Below are positions 49,337 through 63,059 of a DNA stretch of 64,000 nucleotides, piece by piece; position 1 is the first letter of the stretch, and the number at the start of each line of letters is the position of its first letter. The notes beneath the pieces are model-generated. The model was not told the DNA's origin. It saw only the letters and a program-made list of their open reading frames with translations, and did not search any database. This DNA is from Mallotus nudiflorus. Taxonomy: Eukaryota; Streptophyta; Magnoliopsida; Malpighiales; Euphorbiaceae. Both the position numbers and the translations under genes were made by a program. The DNA lies in assembly GCA_947683625.1 (NCBI GenBank), contig CANTUR010000384.1:1-64000 (forward strand). Direction: 5' to 3'.

Positions 49337-52300
49337 TGTCACGACCCAAAACAGGGGCCATGACCGGCGCTAGGGAACGGGAATTCTTTCGAATCCGGAA
49401 CCCGTAGCAAGCCTAAAAATAAAATAAATCATGCAATAATAACAATAATCATATAATATGCAGCGGAAATAAAAATCATAATATCATAATATTATTCACA
49501 TCATCTGGATTTAAATCAAATTTCATCTCATAGATATATAATCTTTAATACAAATCCAGTTTCAATATAATACATCTCTTTAAAAAATAAGATACATAAA
49601 ATCCAATACTTTAATTCACAACTACTGCAGTGTCTAGATAAAATAAATAAGACTCAAGTAGATAATTTACACAAAGAAGCCGGGGCGGAAGAAATCTGGC
49701 GTATCGACCTGCTACTGAGGTCTGAGGATGTTGACTCTCCTGAAAAATAGTCAACGGAGGGGAGTCAGACCTCACTGAGTGAATTACTATAATATATATA
49801 CATACATACTAAATGACAATGCATACAGTCAATAATACATATCTAATATGTATATATATATATAGGCAAATTCACACAGATGCAGTAAAATCATTTTTAT
49901 ATATTTTATCTGAAAATCATCTTTTATGAAGGATCACATAGAACCCTAGAATATCGCAACCTCGAAAATAGTGTTAGATAACACTCTAGCCATACAGGCT
50001 CCTTATTCCAAGATATAACCACTTAATCCATTTGGACAGTAGACTGGCCCCGAGACACTAAGTCAACCGAGCTCCAGCAGTCTGACTGCCAGTGTGATTG
50101 GCCCTGAGACACTTGGTCAACCGAGCTCCAGCAATCACACCCACAAACCACATCTCACACATATCAATAATCTCATCAAATCAATATCCACAAATAAGTT
50201 AGTATTATAGCCTAAATACTATAGGCGTACCGGTACGTACTCGGTCCTAGTGCTGCCCACTAGGTAGCACGTTCTATCGATATCCTTCATTAATAAATAT
50301 AAAACATTCATTCACAAAAATCAATGATGCATGAATTTAAATGAAATAACAATATAAACCATATATATACCGGAAATATACCAAACGTAAACCAGGTATA
50401 TTTCGAGTATATATACGCCAAATGAATTCAATCAAATCATAAATTAAACTAAAAATATATTTAAAAACATTTTAAATATATTTTATTAATAAAACATGTA
50501 TATAATTTATTATATACCAAAAATAAACCAAAAATATACTTAAATACAAATCACATTATTTATGCATTTTAATCAAAGTAAAACATATATTTCTAAATCA
50601 TGCATCCTAAGCATATATATATAGTATAGTAACTCACCTAATGCGCTCCACGAGACGGGTCCGACGGGCCTGGTCCACTAGCCCTCGGTCTCGGCGCAAC
50701 TAAACAAGAAATAAGTAATCGACATCAGAATAACCCTAACAGAAATCCTAGAATTCGATCTAGAGTATTAAACACAGAATTAGAAATTAGGGTTCGACTG
50801 GATATCACATTTTACGAGAATTCTACCGAAAATCCGGCAGAACCTCCCCTGTAAAACGGACATCTCTCTACTCAAAAGAGTAGAGCCGACCCTGCAAAGA
50901 AACACATTTCGAAAAAACTACACAAGGCACAATCAAAATCCCACGGTCGGACTCCAAACTACAGTCCACCGACCGGGGTCCACAAACACAGAATAATTCA
51001 GAAATACCAAAAATATCCTTACAACCTAGAAATACATTTTATAGGTAAAAATTACCTAATTAGCCTTAAAACACTGTAAAAACCGATAAAAACTCATTTT
51101 ATTAGAAAAACCGTATATTATATATATAATTGAAAATAATTTACGAAAAATAGTTTTAATTAGTTAAAAATACCAAATAATTTGTAGAAATAATTTTTAT
51201 ACCTTAAATAACTACTAAAACCAATTAAATTACATTTTTAGCCAATTTAGGGTAAAATTACCAAAATACCCCTATATATATAAATATACCTAAATTACTT
51301 CAAAAATTCACCAAAAATTATACAATTATCCAAAATTAATTTTCTCAACATATTTATGAATAATATTAATAATTAAACCCAATTAACCAATTAAATTCAA
51401 ATAAAACACAATTAACCCTAATTTCTCAAAATCACATAAACTTCAATAATTAAAAATAAATACTTAGAAATTCATAAAAATTCCAAATAAATTCCTATAA
51501 TTCATTTCAACACCCAATTTAACCATAAATCCCAATTTCATAATTTAAATAATTAATTTCCAAAAATTAGAAAATAATATTAAAATATTCAAAAATACCC
51601 AAAAATCCAAAAAATCTCCAAAAATTCTACAAAAATTCATACATGTAGATTAAGCTACTAGAATCAACATTTGTGAAGGGAGTTTTCATGAATCAATCAA
51701 TTCAAAGCTCAAAAAAATCAAAAACCCTAATAGGCCGAAATTGAAAATTCGAAACCTAAGCAATTCTAGACCATTTAAGCTCAAACCAAAGCTAGAATCA
51801 CACTCACCGGACCTCAAGGAGAAGAAAGAGGCTGGCGGTGTCGAAAATGGTGGCCGGAATCGACGTGATCGACGGTGGCCAAAGTTTCAGCTTCTCCGGC
51901 CAAAATCGACTTCCAAACGCCGGAAACGGCTACCACAGGCGGCGAGGAAGGCTGGGGAAGGTGGTGGCACACCGGACGGCACTCCCACGGTGAAGAAACG
52001 GCAGTAGCTGTGATCGGACGGTGAAGGGAACGGGCGGGAGGAAGAAGAAGGCTCGGGGGCAGTTTTGTAATTTTCCAATCTTTTGTAATTTTGACAAATT
52101 TTTAATGTATATATGTATATATATATAATTTACACTATATAATAAAATAATATTAAATCACACACATTAAATATACACCACACACATAAAATTTAATATT
52201 TTAATAATTTATACTAAATAAAAATAATTAAATAACATTTAAACTAATAAATAATAAATAAAATATTAGGGTAATACTAAACCCTAATTAAATAAATATA

Positions 52301-52582
52301 CACCCACGTAGGCTTTATTTATTATTTTAAAAATATGTATGAGTCCATGCAAGTCCGAAAATATATTTAAAATAATTAATATTAAAATATTTACGTGAAA
52401 ATTTTCCCGAAAATGCAAGTCTCGGGAAAATTTTACGTAAAGTACTGTAGATAAAACACAGTATTAAAAATAGGTTTTAAATACATATCAACTCGTAAAA
52501 ATATCATAATATATATACAAAAATTATTGACACTGCATATCCCGGTACAGTGTAAAAATATTTAAAAACACGGGATATTACA
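49337..52582 (-). mobile_element. Copy J: complete solo LTR (Tekay-type), 3246 bp, minus strand
   Basis: It starts TGTCACGACCC and ends GGGATATTACA on the plus strand, with a perfect TAGGG duplication (49332-49336 and 52583-52587). The island is subfamily 2 (about 51740-52060). It splits the 50-bp repeat array of the surrounding LTR-like block. Confidence 0.96.
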
Positions 52583-52587
52583 TAGGG

Positions 52588-53015
52588 AGAGTAACATTTT
52601 GGATGGGTTACTACCTAAATGTATATGACCACTTAGGGGGAGTAACATATTGGATAGGTTACCACCTAAGTGTGTTTGAGGCTCTTAGGGACTAATATAT
52701 TGGATGAGTTAGCACTAAGGAGCCTAAAATGTTGATTATGACTTGAGTGTGTACTAAATCTCTTGATTTTGATAATGAATATTTATATAAATATGATGTC
52801 CTTTGAGAATTATGAGATTTGCTATTTATGATTTGATAGATTAAATCTCTTGATTTTGATGATGAATATTTATATAAATATGATGTTCCTTAAGAAGTAT
52901 AAGATTTGCTATTTATGATTTGATGTACTAAATCTCTTGATTTTCGTGATGAATATTTATATCAATGTGATGCTCCTTGAAGGGAATGTGATTTTTTATT
53001 TATGATTTTTGGTCA
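52588..53015. repeat. 50-bp repeats, second set, and a 90-bp triplicated unit
   Basis: Three 50-base units like those at 49149-49336 run to about 52740. Then a unit of about 85-90 bases containing TAAATCTCTTGATTTT and GATGAATATTTATAT occurs three times (starting about 52757, 52843 and 52928). No coding frame. Confidence 0.85.
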
Positions 53016-53057
53016 AGCTTTATATTGAAATGGGAACGTTGTAAGTTATTTGAATAT

Positions 53058-53061
53058 GGTT

Positions 53062-53146
<85 letters not shown>
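53058..53146. repeat. (TG)n(TA)n compound microsatellite
   Basis: About 9 TG followed by about 34 TA units, at the boundary before the LINE ORF2 remnant. Confidence 0.96.
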
Positions 53147-53150
<4 letters not shown>

Positions 53151-53212
53151 AATACATGTTTCTCATTGTTAATTATTAATCTATTTACTAAGTATTCATA
53201 CCCATTCTTGTT

Positions 53213-56200
53213 TTAATATGGAAAGACAATGTTAAAGTTTCTATTCTTGCTTTGACTACTAAGTACATTAATACAAAGGTGTTTCTAGAATATGTAGGAG
53301 TTTGGAGATTTATAGAGTTTTATGGGTTCCCTTGTCATAATTGCCAGAGAGAATCATGGTAGCTTATAAGGTACCTCTATTCAATCTCTTTAGTTTTATG
53401 GTGTATAATGGGCAATTTTAACAACATTACAGGGCTTAATAAGAAATAAGGTGGAGCAAATTATCCTATTTGGCTTATCAATAGTTTATGGGATGTTGAC
53501 TATAGGTTGGTTGATATTCATATGCATTGTTATCTTTTCACTTGGGAATGTGGATGAGGGACTCTAAGGTAAATTGAGGAAAAGTTGGATAGGGGTATTG
53601 CAAATTATACTTGGCTTTAAAAATTTAGTGATGCTATTATTACGGTGTAAGAAACATCTTTTTTTTATCACTTGCCCTTCTTATCACTTGCCCTTCTTTT
53701 TAGTGCTTTGTAAGAAGATTTATTTGCCAAAATATTATCATTTTTGGTTTGAGAATGCATGGCTTATGGAGCAGGAAGTTAGGGGTTTGGTGATTGGTCA
53801 ATGGGAAGAGCTAAATGGTTTGGTCTTGCAGCAAAAGCTTGCCAATTACAAAACCATATTGTATGAGGGGAATGAGAACTTTTCTAAGCAATTCAAACAT
53901 TGCCTATTGGCTTGTAAATCAAAGTTGCATCAATGCAAATATAGCAAGGAATCTATAGATGTTCAAGAATTTCAATCTGTGTAAATAGAGCATGAAAAAA
54001 TTTTAAAACAGTGGCAGAGTTACTAGCACCAATGAGCTAAACAGTTATGGCTCAAGCATGGCAACAACAACTCAAGATTCATCCATTCATTTTCATTAGC
54101 TCATAAACATTTTAATTTAGTGTACAGGCTAAAAGATCATAATGGAGTTTAGTATAAGGATGATCACCGTATTAAACACATCATGCTTTTTATTATCAAA
54201 ATATTATCTCAGCCAATGTTTATAATGAGAATAACATGCCTTATTCAGTTTATTGTACTGTGACATTATAGCAAAATGATTTCTTGATAGAGCCAATTAT
54301 GATGGATGATGTTCGTAGTGTGTTATTTAGTATGCATCTGGATAAGAGTCAAGGTTTTGATGGGTTAAACCCAACGTTTTATCAAAAGTTTTGGAATGTT
54401 ATAGGGTCAGATATAGTTTAACTCTATCAGAATTTTCTTCTTACCAGTTAGCTTTTTAAAGGCATTAATAATACCTCAATTGTATTGCTTCCCAAGAAGA
54501 CTAATGTATAGTACATGAAAAATTTAATATTGCTTTATGCAATGTTATGTCAATGTTATGTATCAAATTTTGGCTAAGACACTTGCAAACAGGCTTTGTT
54601 GTATCCTTCTATAGTTAATACCGAAGAAAAAAAGTGTCTTCATTGAGGTAAGGAAAAATGGGGTATGTTGCTTTGAAAATTGATATCCCCAAAGCATATG
54701 ATTGAATTAGTTGGCAATTTTTGGAAACAACTATGTTGAATATGGGTTTTAATAAGCTTTAGGTTATGGGTTGTGTCTTATCTGTACATTATAGCATCCT
54801 GCACAATGGGTCTGAGGTGGGGATGGTCTGTCCTTCTAAGGGACTTTAGCAAGGTGATCCTTTATTAATGTAACATCCTTATCTTCACCCATTATAAATG
54901 TTATATAAACATATGCATCACAAAAGTCTCTCATTTGGACATGTGCATTTCACGTGCATTACATATCATATATGTGAAAATATAGACCATGACATAAGCA
55001 TGACTTGTATGATTTATTTTTCTAGAAAAAAAGATAAGGATAACAGAATTATAATATAAGAAATTTTCAATGAATTGATAGAATATGAGAAAATATAAAT
55101 CATATTCTAGGAATATAATTAGTGAAGATTAAACTTTAAGGATTTAGTTGAGAAAATAATTAACTAACTATAAGTAGTACAGATTAAGTTTAAGGGCTAA
55201 AAAAGGAATAACTTTTGCAATAAAAACAAAAATAAATAAAAGGGAGCTAAAAGAGAGAAAAGAAAAGAAAAGAAAAGTAAAGAGAAGAAAAATAGGAGAA
55301 ATTATAGGTTTTCTAATTTTGGTAAAGGTAAGTGATTTCATCTTATTTTCTTATGTAATTCTTTCCTTATAACATGCTAATCATGGTAATTAGAAAGAAT
55401 TAAGAGGGAAATAGGTTAATTGATTTTGATAATGAAAATAGTTCTTCATGCTAAGAATTCTGGTTTATAGCTAAATATTGAACTCTAGTTTTCATGGCCA
55501 TAAAAGAAGAATTATAGGAAGTGCAGAACATGAAACTTATAGATTTATGTCTCATATTGATGCCTATACAATTTGTTTTATGAGATTTGTTGTGTACAAT
55601 AAGAAATTCTTCATTGATTGGGACTAGTTTAGATTGTATTTTCTACAGGTAGCTTGCTTTCATTTAGTAAATATGAGACCCTTAGGGGTTGAATTAGATG
55701 ATTTCTTAAACATAAGTTTTGTTCCCTTATATGTTATCTAAAACCTTATCAAATCGTTTAGTGAAATAATGTGTGTAATTAGAAATCATCCTTGGAGTGG
55801 GGCTGGTTCTAATTGCTACATATGCAGGTAGTTTGATTTGAATTATGTAATTTGAATTTTCTGGTGAAAGTTATTCACTCTTAGGTCTAGTAAGGTTAAG
55901 CTATCCAACAAGGAAGAATATGCATAAATGTTAGGCTTACATGTATAAAACATATCTTAATTGCATACTAAGTATAAAATGTCATTATTAACATATTCTT
56001 GATAAAAATATATGTCATATTTTATGATTTTAAAGGATTGGTGAAGATTGAGGAGGTGATACGAGTCATCCATAAAGTGTTTGACATCTAAAAGGTGAGT
56101 ATAAGCATCAATTAAATTCTTAAGTGAAATTGTGTGTTTGAGTTAGATGTGAGCATATAATAAATGAGTTATAGTTAGATTGACTATATGTATTCTATAA

Positions 56201-58118
56201 GATTTGAAGTGAATTGCCTTTTGATTATTCAAACATGTATAGTTTGTTTATTAATTAATTATATTTATATATAAGTGTTTACAAGTTAAATGCAAATGTT
56301 ATGATCTTAATGACTATTTGTTATGCAAACTTATACTTAAGCACTTGCATATGGGTATAAAAGATTATTATGACCAGCTTGGAAAATATTTATAAATCAC
56401 CTGGCAAATGAAAATGATTAAAGAAAACCACATGATTCACATGTCATAAGCTAGCCAGTAAAATCAAACGGTAATTATTTCACATAAATCCTAGGAACAA
56501 TGTTTTTGCCTTGCTAGGCCATAATATAATCAATGAATAATTCTTTAGCACTTGTATTTGAATGAATCATACTTGTACTATGTTTTGATATTATCTATTT
56601 GTTTTTGGTGCCTATAAATTTTAATGGATATATACATTCACTGAGTCATGACTCACCAAATCATAATTATTTTTCTAAGATAGTGAAGCTTGAGGTGTGA
56701 CCATTTTGAAGCATAATGCATTGTAAATAAAGAATGAAGCAAAGGTCATCGATCGAACCCTCACTTTCTCTTTACCCGTTTATATCATAAGCATACACTT
56801 TAATAAGAAGATATGTTTTGAACTTATATATAAATATATCTTATATGTATTATATGAATGCAAATGTTATAATCCTTTATGTGTTTAAATAATATATTGA
56901 CTTTGTTTAATCATGATATAGTTCTATTAATATGCTACATAAAGACTCAGGGTATTTGAATAGTAAAGATATAGGGTGTTACAGTCACCCTTCTTATTTA
57001 TTATACGTGCTCAATGTCTTAGTTCAACTTTAAAGGATAGTGAAGTTGCAGGTCTAATTCATAGGTGTTGTATTTCAAGGACTACATTGCATGTTAGTCA
57101 TCTTTTATTTGTCGATGACTATTTTATTTTTTTCTAAGTAATGCCTTAAGAAAGTCTTTAGGTCAAGTCGCTACTAAATAAATATGAATTATACCCCAAT
57201 CAGACAACAAACTACTCTAAATTATCGATTTCTTTCAGTCTTAGTGTTAATTCAGAATCTAAGAATGAGATTAATAAAATATTCAACATATATGAGGTTT
57301 AGGATCATGGGAAATACTTAGGCTTGTCATCTTTTATTGGCAAGAACAAAAAGGAAGTTCTTGGCTTCCTTAAGGAGAAGGTATGGCATACACTTTAAAG
57401 TTGGCAATACAAGAACCTCTCTAGGGCTAGTAAAGAAGTCTTACTCAAAATTGTTTCCCAAGCAATGCTAAATTACTTTATGAATGCGTTTTTGCCTTTG
57501 CTGAACATTTGTGAAGAACTAGAATGTATATATCTTGGCAAGGGATTCATTGGATGACTTGGGATTTCCTGTGCTTGCTAAAAAAATTTAGTGGGATAAG
57601 CTTTAAGAAACTCTAGGATTTCAATTTAGCAATTCTTTTAAAGTAGTCTTAGAAGTTCCTTTCAGACCCTAATTCATTATTTACTCAAGTATTTAAAGTT
57701 AAATACTTCCCAAAATCTTCATTTATGGATGTTAATCTTAGAAGTAACCCTAAGTATATTTTGCATAGCATGTGGGAAACTCAACATATTATTCAAAGGG
57801 GTGCTTGTCTGCGAGTGGGGGATGGGTCTTTAATATTAGTCTGGTGAGATCCTTAATTGCTAGATTTAGAAAATGGTGTTATATCTTCTTTATCTTAAAA
57901 GGGTTTGAAAGATATTAAGGTGTTAAATTTGTTTAAAGTTGGAAGGAAACGATAGGACATGGATATGATTACCGAGTTGTTTAATGACTGAGATAGTAAT
58001 TTGATTTTGAAAATTTTGCTAAATGCTAGATAGATCTCAGATGCATGATATTATCTTTTCTTATCAAATGGTGCTTTTTCAATTAAAAGTTGTTATAAGA
58101 ATATATTATCAAGAAGCT
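53213..58118 (+). pseudogene. L1-type LINE ORF2 remnant (endonuclease, RT, C-terminal region), split by a solo LTR
   Basis: Left piece 53213-54868: the endonuclease C-terminal half (WRFIEFYGFPCHN, then a GNFN motif near 53410), the linker with FENAWLMEQE (about 53745), and RT motifs GFDGLNPTFYQKFW (about 54350) and QGDPL (about 54850). Right piece from about 56986: RT continues with SPFLFI, LFVDDYF (FVDD polymerase box intact, about 57105), then LRLVIF/GLSSFIGKNK-like and IHWMTWDFLCL segments, VFKVKYFPKSSF and RVGDG. Most of the reading frame is broken by stops and shifts. The first ~500 bases of ORF2 are missing. The right edge is the Athila insertion at 58119. Confidence 0.85.
54869..56983 (+). 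mobile_element. Solo LTR of a second gypsy family (2115 bp) inside LINE RT
   Basis: It begins TGTAACATCC and ends GGGTGTTACA, complementary termini, and falls between QGDPL and SPFLFI of the LINE RT. No coding region. It has a layout parallel to the 3.2-kb LTRs, including ATTCACTGAGTCATGACTCA (about 56636) where the large family has ATTCACTCAGTGAGGTCTGA, followed by a T-rich stretch. The flanks (ATTAA and GTCAC) do not form a clear duplication. Confidence 0.75.
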
Positions 58119-58746
58119 TGTGGGTCTTCAATGGAGACTCTCCTTCTTATATTCTTTTTATCTTATTACTCCTTTCTCTCTCTTGGTTGTTATAGGTGTT
58201 TTCCCCAATTGATTTCTTTTAAGAATCTCCTCCAAATAATGGTCCTTGTCCTTTTATAGCCCTCTTCTAGAATTTCCTTTTACCTCCCCTAGATTTTCTC
58301 TTTTAAAACATCCACCTTAATATGTCCTGTGCTAGAAATGAACTAATTGCGATCATGAGTTGATCCACACTCATAACAAAGTGGTAGCTAGTGAAGGGAC
58401 GATGATAATAGGTGAGTTTCACTCATTATAAAGAGTTTGGCTACCAAGAACCCATGATCGCGGATGAGTTGTGATCACAGAAAGGCCTCAACCTGGGAAG
58501 GCTTGCTTGCTTCGATTAGTCAGTTATTGTGCTTCCATTTGCGATCACAACTTAGACTATGCACTTCTTTCTTCTTCTTTTTTCCTCAAACCACTATTAA
58601 ACACCTCCATACTTCTTTCCCTTATAAAAATAAAATAAACCATAAAAGTATTTATTCCTATATGTTAACTTATACTAAATGCTACCTAAAATGAATAAAT
58701 GAATGCTAACATGAGTCCTAAATCTATATGCAATTTAGCACTAACA
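58119..58746 (-). repeat. 3' LTR of the Athila-type element (proposed bounds)
   Basis: The right bound is firm: on the minus strand the LTR starts TGTTAGTGC just after the PPT. The left bound at TGTGGGTC (58119) is where LINE similarity stops. Degenerate TGATCGCAG-like motifs occur at 58345, 58455 and 58540. No second LTR is available for comparison. Confidence 0.65.
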
Positions 58747-58775
58747 AATACCCCACACTTGAATCTTTGCTTGTC
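58747..58775 (-). other. Polypurine tract region of the Athila-type element
   Basis: The minus strand reads GAGGACAAGC...AAGTGTGGGGTATT immediately before the LTR, the classical Athila/Tat 3' PPT context. Confidence 0.8.
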
Positions 58776-60180
58776 CTCAAGCAAACACAAAGATAATTAT
58801 CAAGATACTGAACAAGGTATATGCTCAACTTTCATCAAGCTCATAATGCAATTTCCTTTTAATAACTAGCTTGAATTCTTAAAAACAAAGTTAACAAATA
58901 AAGTTAAGAAACATATATTACTAAGTGAAAAGCATGTTGTCCATTCAAAATCACTCAATCATGAATCAAAATCTTAAGAAAAGTATAAATGAATGAAAGA
59001 TACTTCAAAATAAGGTGGTTCTCAGTTTGGCATGTGAAAATTAACTCTTTTCCTCTTTATTTTCTTTTGAAATTGTGCTTCTCTTCCCTCTTTTAGTAGT
59101 TCCCCATCCTTCCTAAACTTGTCAACATGAACACCTCAAGAGGTTTCTATAAATACTCATACACTTTTGCAAAAGCATTAGAGTAGAAGGAAATTTAGTT
59201 CCTAGCACATTTTTTTTGGCATTGGGAAAGAGTATTTTTACAATTCACATATGACTAAAAATAACCCTAGAAAGAAGTATAGTTCATTCATTATACTCAA
59301 ACCCAAAACATCACTTCATAATATGATCAATAACAACAACACACATTAAGTAGATAAAAAGTTCAAAATTCTCAACTTAAAGTGTTAACAAAGCTTAAAA
59401 TGAACTCAAACTAATTATTAAGGGAAGAGAGAGATTAAACAACATGAGCTGAATAAAACCACAAACGTACACAAATTTCATCACATTGATAATTCATAAA
59501 ACTTTAAGTGTTAAAAATCAAAATTTTAGGCCAAATCACAAAAATGCACATGAAATGTATGATATATACTCAAAATATACACATGATAAAAAATGCAAAA
59601 TTTTTATTCTCCCCCCATACTTGTACGACACATTGTCCTTAATGTGTATGGGACACCTAAAATGCACATGAAAAGAAAAATTATGCATAAACAAACGAAG
59701 AACAAAACAAAAATTTACAAATAAGAAAATATAACATGAAATACAAAAATGACTAAAGTAAACTAAAAATAAAAATAAGCTAGGGAAAAAGAGGTTACTC
59801 CCTTGTAGGAGAGTCTGAAGGTGATGGAGATAGGTGATGAAATGGCATACCCCTAGGCTTTGAAAAAATTTTAAAGTATGATTTTGATATATTTCACCTC
59901 TTTTTTTTTTATTCTTTTATATCTATACTTTTGTTTGTGCTCCATTTGCTCTAACTTTTTCGTCACTTACATCCATCCATTATGATATTGTTAAGGCACT
60001 TTTTATTGCCTAGTCTCCTTTAACAAATCATCTTCTAGATCTTCAAGGATGGGAGGGAAGCTTCAGTGTGCTCCTTAGGGTGGTTCTTATTGCACCAAGT
60101 AGTGTACCATATTCATTTATGTTGTAGATGGAGAGCCCCCTTATTAGTTATTACCTCAGCATAAGAAAGAAAATCTATTT
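58776..60180 (-). other. Athila 3' region without clear coding content
   Basis: AT-rich, with no supported frame. A second polypurine run (minus strand TATGGGGGGAGA, about 59608-59620), preceded by GGACAATGTGTCGTAC, resembles the internal PPT described in Athila elements. Confidence 0.5.
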
Positions 60181-60189
60181 GAATTAAAC

Positions 60190-60700
60190 CTTATTTGATT
60201 AAAGACATGAATGATTATGTGGGGTTAAAAACATGAAAGTGCAATACAATGGCCGTAACAATATGACCCATGGCTATGTTAGACTTTGGGTTCATGCTAA
60301 TGTTAAGCAAGTTTTTAAAAATGAAATGGGTGGCAGATATAGTCAATTTAGTATGCAATCCCCATATAAGAAGCATTTTTTATTTAGAAGTGTGACTAGT
60401 TTCATTTTTACTAAAGACAGTAGAGCTTATGAACTAATGCAAAATGAGATAATAATGATCCCAAATCAAACTAGTTAGGGCTGTATCACTACCTTGGTAG
60501 TTAGGCAAACCAAAGAGAACTTCCCAAAATTGCATGATATTAAAGTGATTGGGGAACACTTTTAACCCATAATTTGGAAATCCAAACATCGTAAACATTA
60601 ATTCATAATCAATGTCATATGGCTTTCCCAAAAGATGACAAGTGAGTGTGGAGTGGCTCGAGTCGTTGGTTAAAGAGTGGTGAAAAACTCAAGAGCTAAC
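60190..60700 (-). pseudogene. Athila-type additional ORF (env-like position) remnant
   Basis: On the minus strand a 65-codon frame (60631-60434) contains FWEVLFGLPNY and leads, past stops, into a His/Leu-rich region and a GHIVTAIVLHF-like end near 60240. This resembles the extra ORF that Athila elements carry between pol and the 3' LTR. No enveloped-virus function is shown; the call is by position and weak similarity. Confidence 0.5.
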
Positions 60701-61800
60701 TCCTTATATATGTTATGTTTCATGGTTAAAAATTTTCCCTAACCTAATTTATTACACAAATTTTCTAAAGTTCCCTACAAACTAAAGATTTCAAAAAATC
60801 CTTATAAAAAATTTTCATAAAATAATTTTCCAATAAAATAGACAAACATATCTTTTTCATTCATCATCAGAATAAATAGAAAAGGAAGCATTATATTTAC
60901 CAAAATAATCAGTTTAAAGTGGAGTATATTAGATTGAGGTTAGAGGCTGCGAGTCTTATTCTTCCATCTCTAGCAAATCTTCCCCTTCATTAGCTCCTTC
61001 CCTATCCTTGATGGTTGATGGTGAGTGGCTCTGGCACAGGGTGGCATGACAGTAAAAAGGTTTTATAATTTTGGGGAGGTTTGGAAAGGGGTGAATGGGT
61101 TGAGTGGCTAAGGTTTAATGTAGAAGTGGTGGAGTAGGGAGAAGGGAAAATAGAAGAAATTTATAAATTAAAAGTGGTAGAGTTAATGCCACCTTTTCAT
61201 ATGGGCAAGAGTTGTGATCATAAATGAGTTACGATTGTGATAGAAGATTTGAAAAATTTTGGATTAACGATCGTAATAGATTTGTGATCGCAGACATGAT
61301 CCTATGACACATTTAAGGACATTGAGTTTATCGTGATTGCAGGTCTGTTATGGTCACAATAGCAATTGGTGCTAGGTTAAAGTAGCAATCATGGATCTAT
61401 AGCAATTTCCATCAAAAGAATATTTGGTAGAGAATATGGATATTAGCAATCATGAGTGAATGCGAGATTGTTACTCGCTACTTTACTGAAGACTTAGTGA
61501 TTGCACACCAATTATGATTGCGATAGAAAACCTATAAATAAACTCTGATTTGGAAAAACTCCACATTCAATGTTTATCCCTGTAATATGATCAAAATCTA
61601 TAAATTATAAGTATAAAAATAATAATGAACAATAAAGGAAACGCAAAGGAATTACAAAATTATAAATGAGAAGAAAGAAATGGAAAAGAAAGAAAAACAT
61701 GCTAAATTGTTCATTTATAGTTTGACTATTTATGAGTGCTTTTAATTGTTGAGGTGAAGAGGGAGTGCCTCCTTATCTTTGACTACCATTCCTTCATGAT
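60701..61800 (-). other. Athila spacer with repeated TGATCGCAA-like motifs
   Basis: No gene recognised. Between 61205 and 61540, degenerate TGNGATCRCAR or TTGTGATCGCAG motifs occur repeatedly on both strands, like those in the LTR (58345-58545). Confidence 0.5.
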
Positions 61801-62720
61801 ATGGTTTACACCTCTAATGATTGACCTTGAATTGCACTTTACTGGCATTTGTTAAAAGAAGAGCACTATGGGAGAATACTTGTACAACCTTAAAAGGTTG
61901 ACTCCACTTAGATTTGAGTTTTCCTGAAAATAAATGCAGTCTTGAGTTGAACAAGAGGACTAAATAACCTTCAGTGAATGATTTTTGGACAATCTTTTTA
62001 TTATGCCAATGCTTGGTCTTCTCCTTATATATTTTGGCATTCTCATAGGCCAAGTGTCAAAGTTGTTTTAGCTTTTGAAGTTGCAATAGCCTCTTCTTTC
62101 TAGCTTCATTTATGTTAAAATTTAGAGCTTTGGTTGCCTAATATGCTCTATGCTCAAGCTTAACCAGTAAGTGGCATGCTTCTCCATAAGTGATATAGAG
62201 ACATGCCTATTGGTATCTTAAATTATGTTTTATATGGCCATAAAAAGTCATCAAGTTTGGTAGCCCAATCTTTTCTTGAATTTTCCACAATCTTCTCAAG
62301 AATTTGCTTTAAAGCTTTGTTTATGATTTCTACTTAACCGTTGGTCTGAGAATGGTAAGCCATGTAGTGATGTACTCCATACTTCTTTAAAAGAGTTTCT
62401 AATTATTTATTGTAGAAGTGGGATCCACCATCATTGATTAAGGCTTATGGAACACTAAATATGGCAAATAGCTTCTTAAGAAACTTCACTTCTTAAGAAA
62501 GGCCCCATGAAATCAACTCCCTATATGTCAAAAAGTTCAATCTCTTGAATATTAGTGAGTGGCATTTCATCCCTCTTTGTGATACTTCCCATCCACTAGC
62601 AATTGTCACACCTTTGAACAAATTCCCTTGTATCTTAGAATAGTACAAGCTAATGGAATCCACTTTCAAGCACCCTTATTGCAGTCCTAGATGCTTCAAA
62701 ATGTCCACCATATAGAGAGC
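61801..62720 (-). pseudogene. Athila integrase
   Basis: Minus-strand order: CDNC (zinc-binding Cys pair, about 62600), the first catalytic Asp in GVDFMGPF (about 62500), the second in INDGGSHF (about 62425), the Glu in QTNG-x-VEI (about 62340), KTPIGMS-like and the C-terminal MAYENAKIYKEKTKHWHNKK (62053) with LLFNSRLHLF. All three acidic residues are present. TAG or TAA codons interrupt (for example after CDNC and before GVDF). No long shift was seen in the core. Confidence 0.85.
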
Positions 62721-63059
62721 TATGAAAATGAGCTAAGATAAAAGTTATCTATGAGGTAGGCACACATCTCCCTACTAGGCCATCAACACATGTTTTATAT
62801 AGAATCGGATCATCCTATAAATAATGTTTAATATCTTATAGAAACTTGTTTTGCTAGTATGACAGCTCTTGGGGAAGCACTCCACATGCTAGGTAGTTAG
62901 CAATGTCTACTTACCAAGGAGGATCAAAATGTTGAAGCATAAAAGGAAGCTCATCAATGAATCTATCATTAATTTCCTACTATATAGTTGTCAATTTATC
63001 ATGTTATTCCAAATAAGATAGGTGATTCATTACCATATTCTTACTACCCTTCTTATCCT

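Noticed and set aside
49149..53015. CRISPR-like regular repeats
   Set aside because: Repeat units are contiguous and diverged with no unique spacers, in a plant context.
54864..56988. Five-base target duplication for the 2115-bp solo LTR
   Set aside because: Flanks ATTAA and GTCAC do not match; the ends are supported only by complementary termini and the LINE junction.
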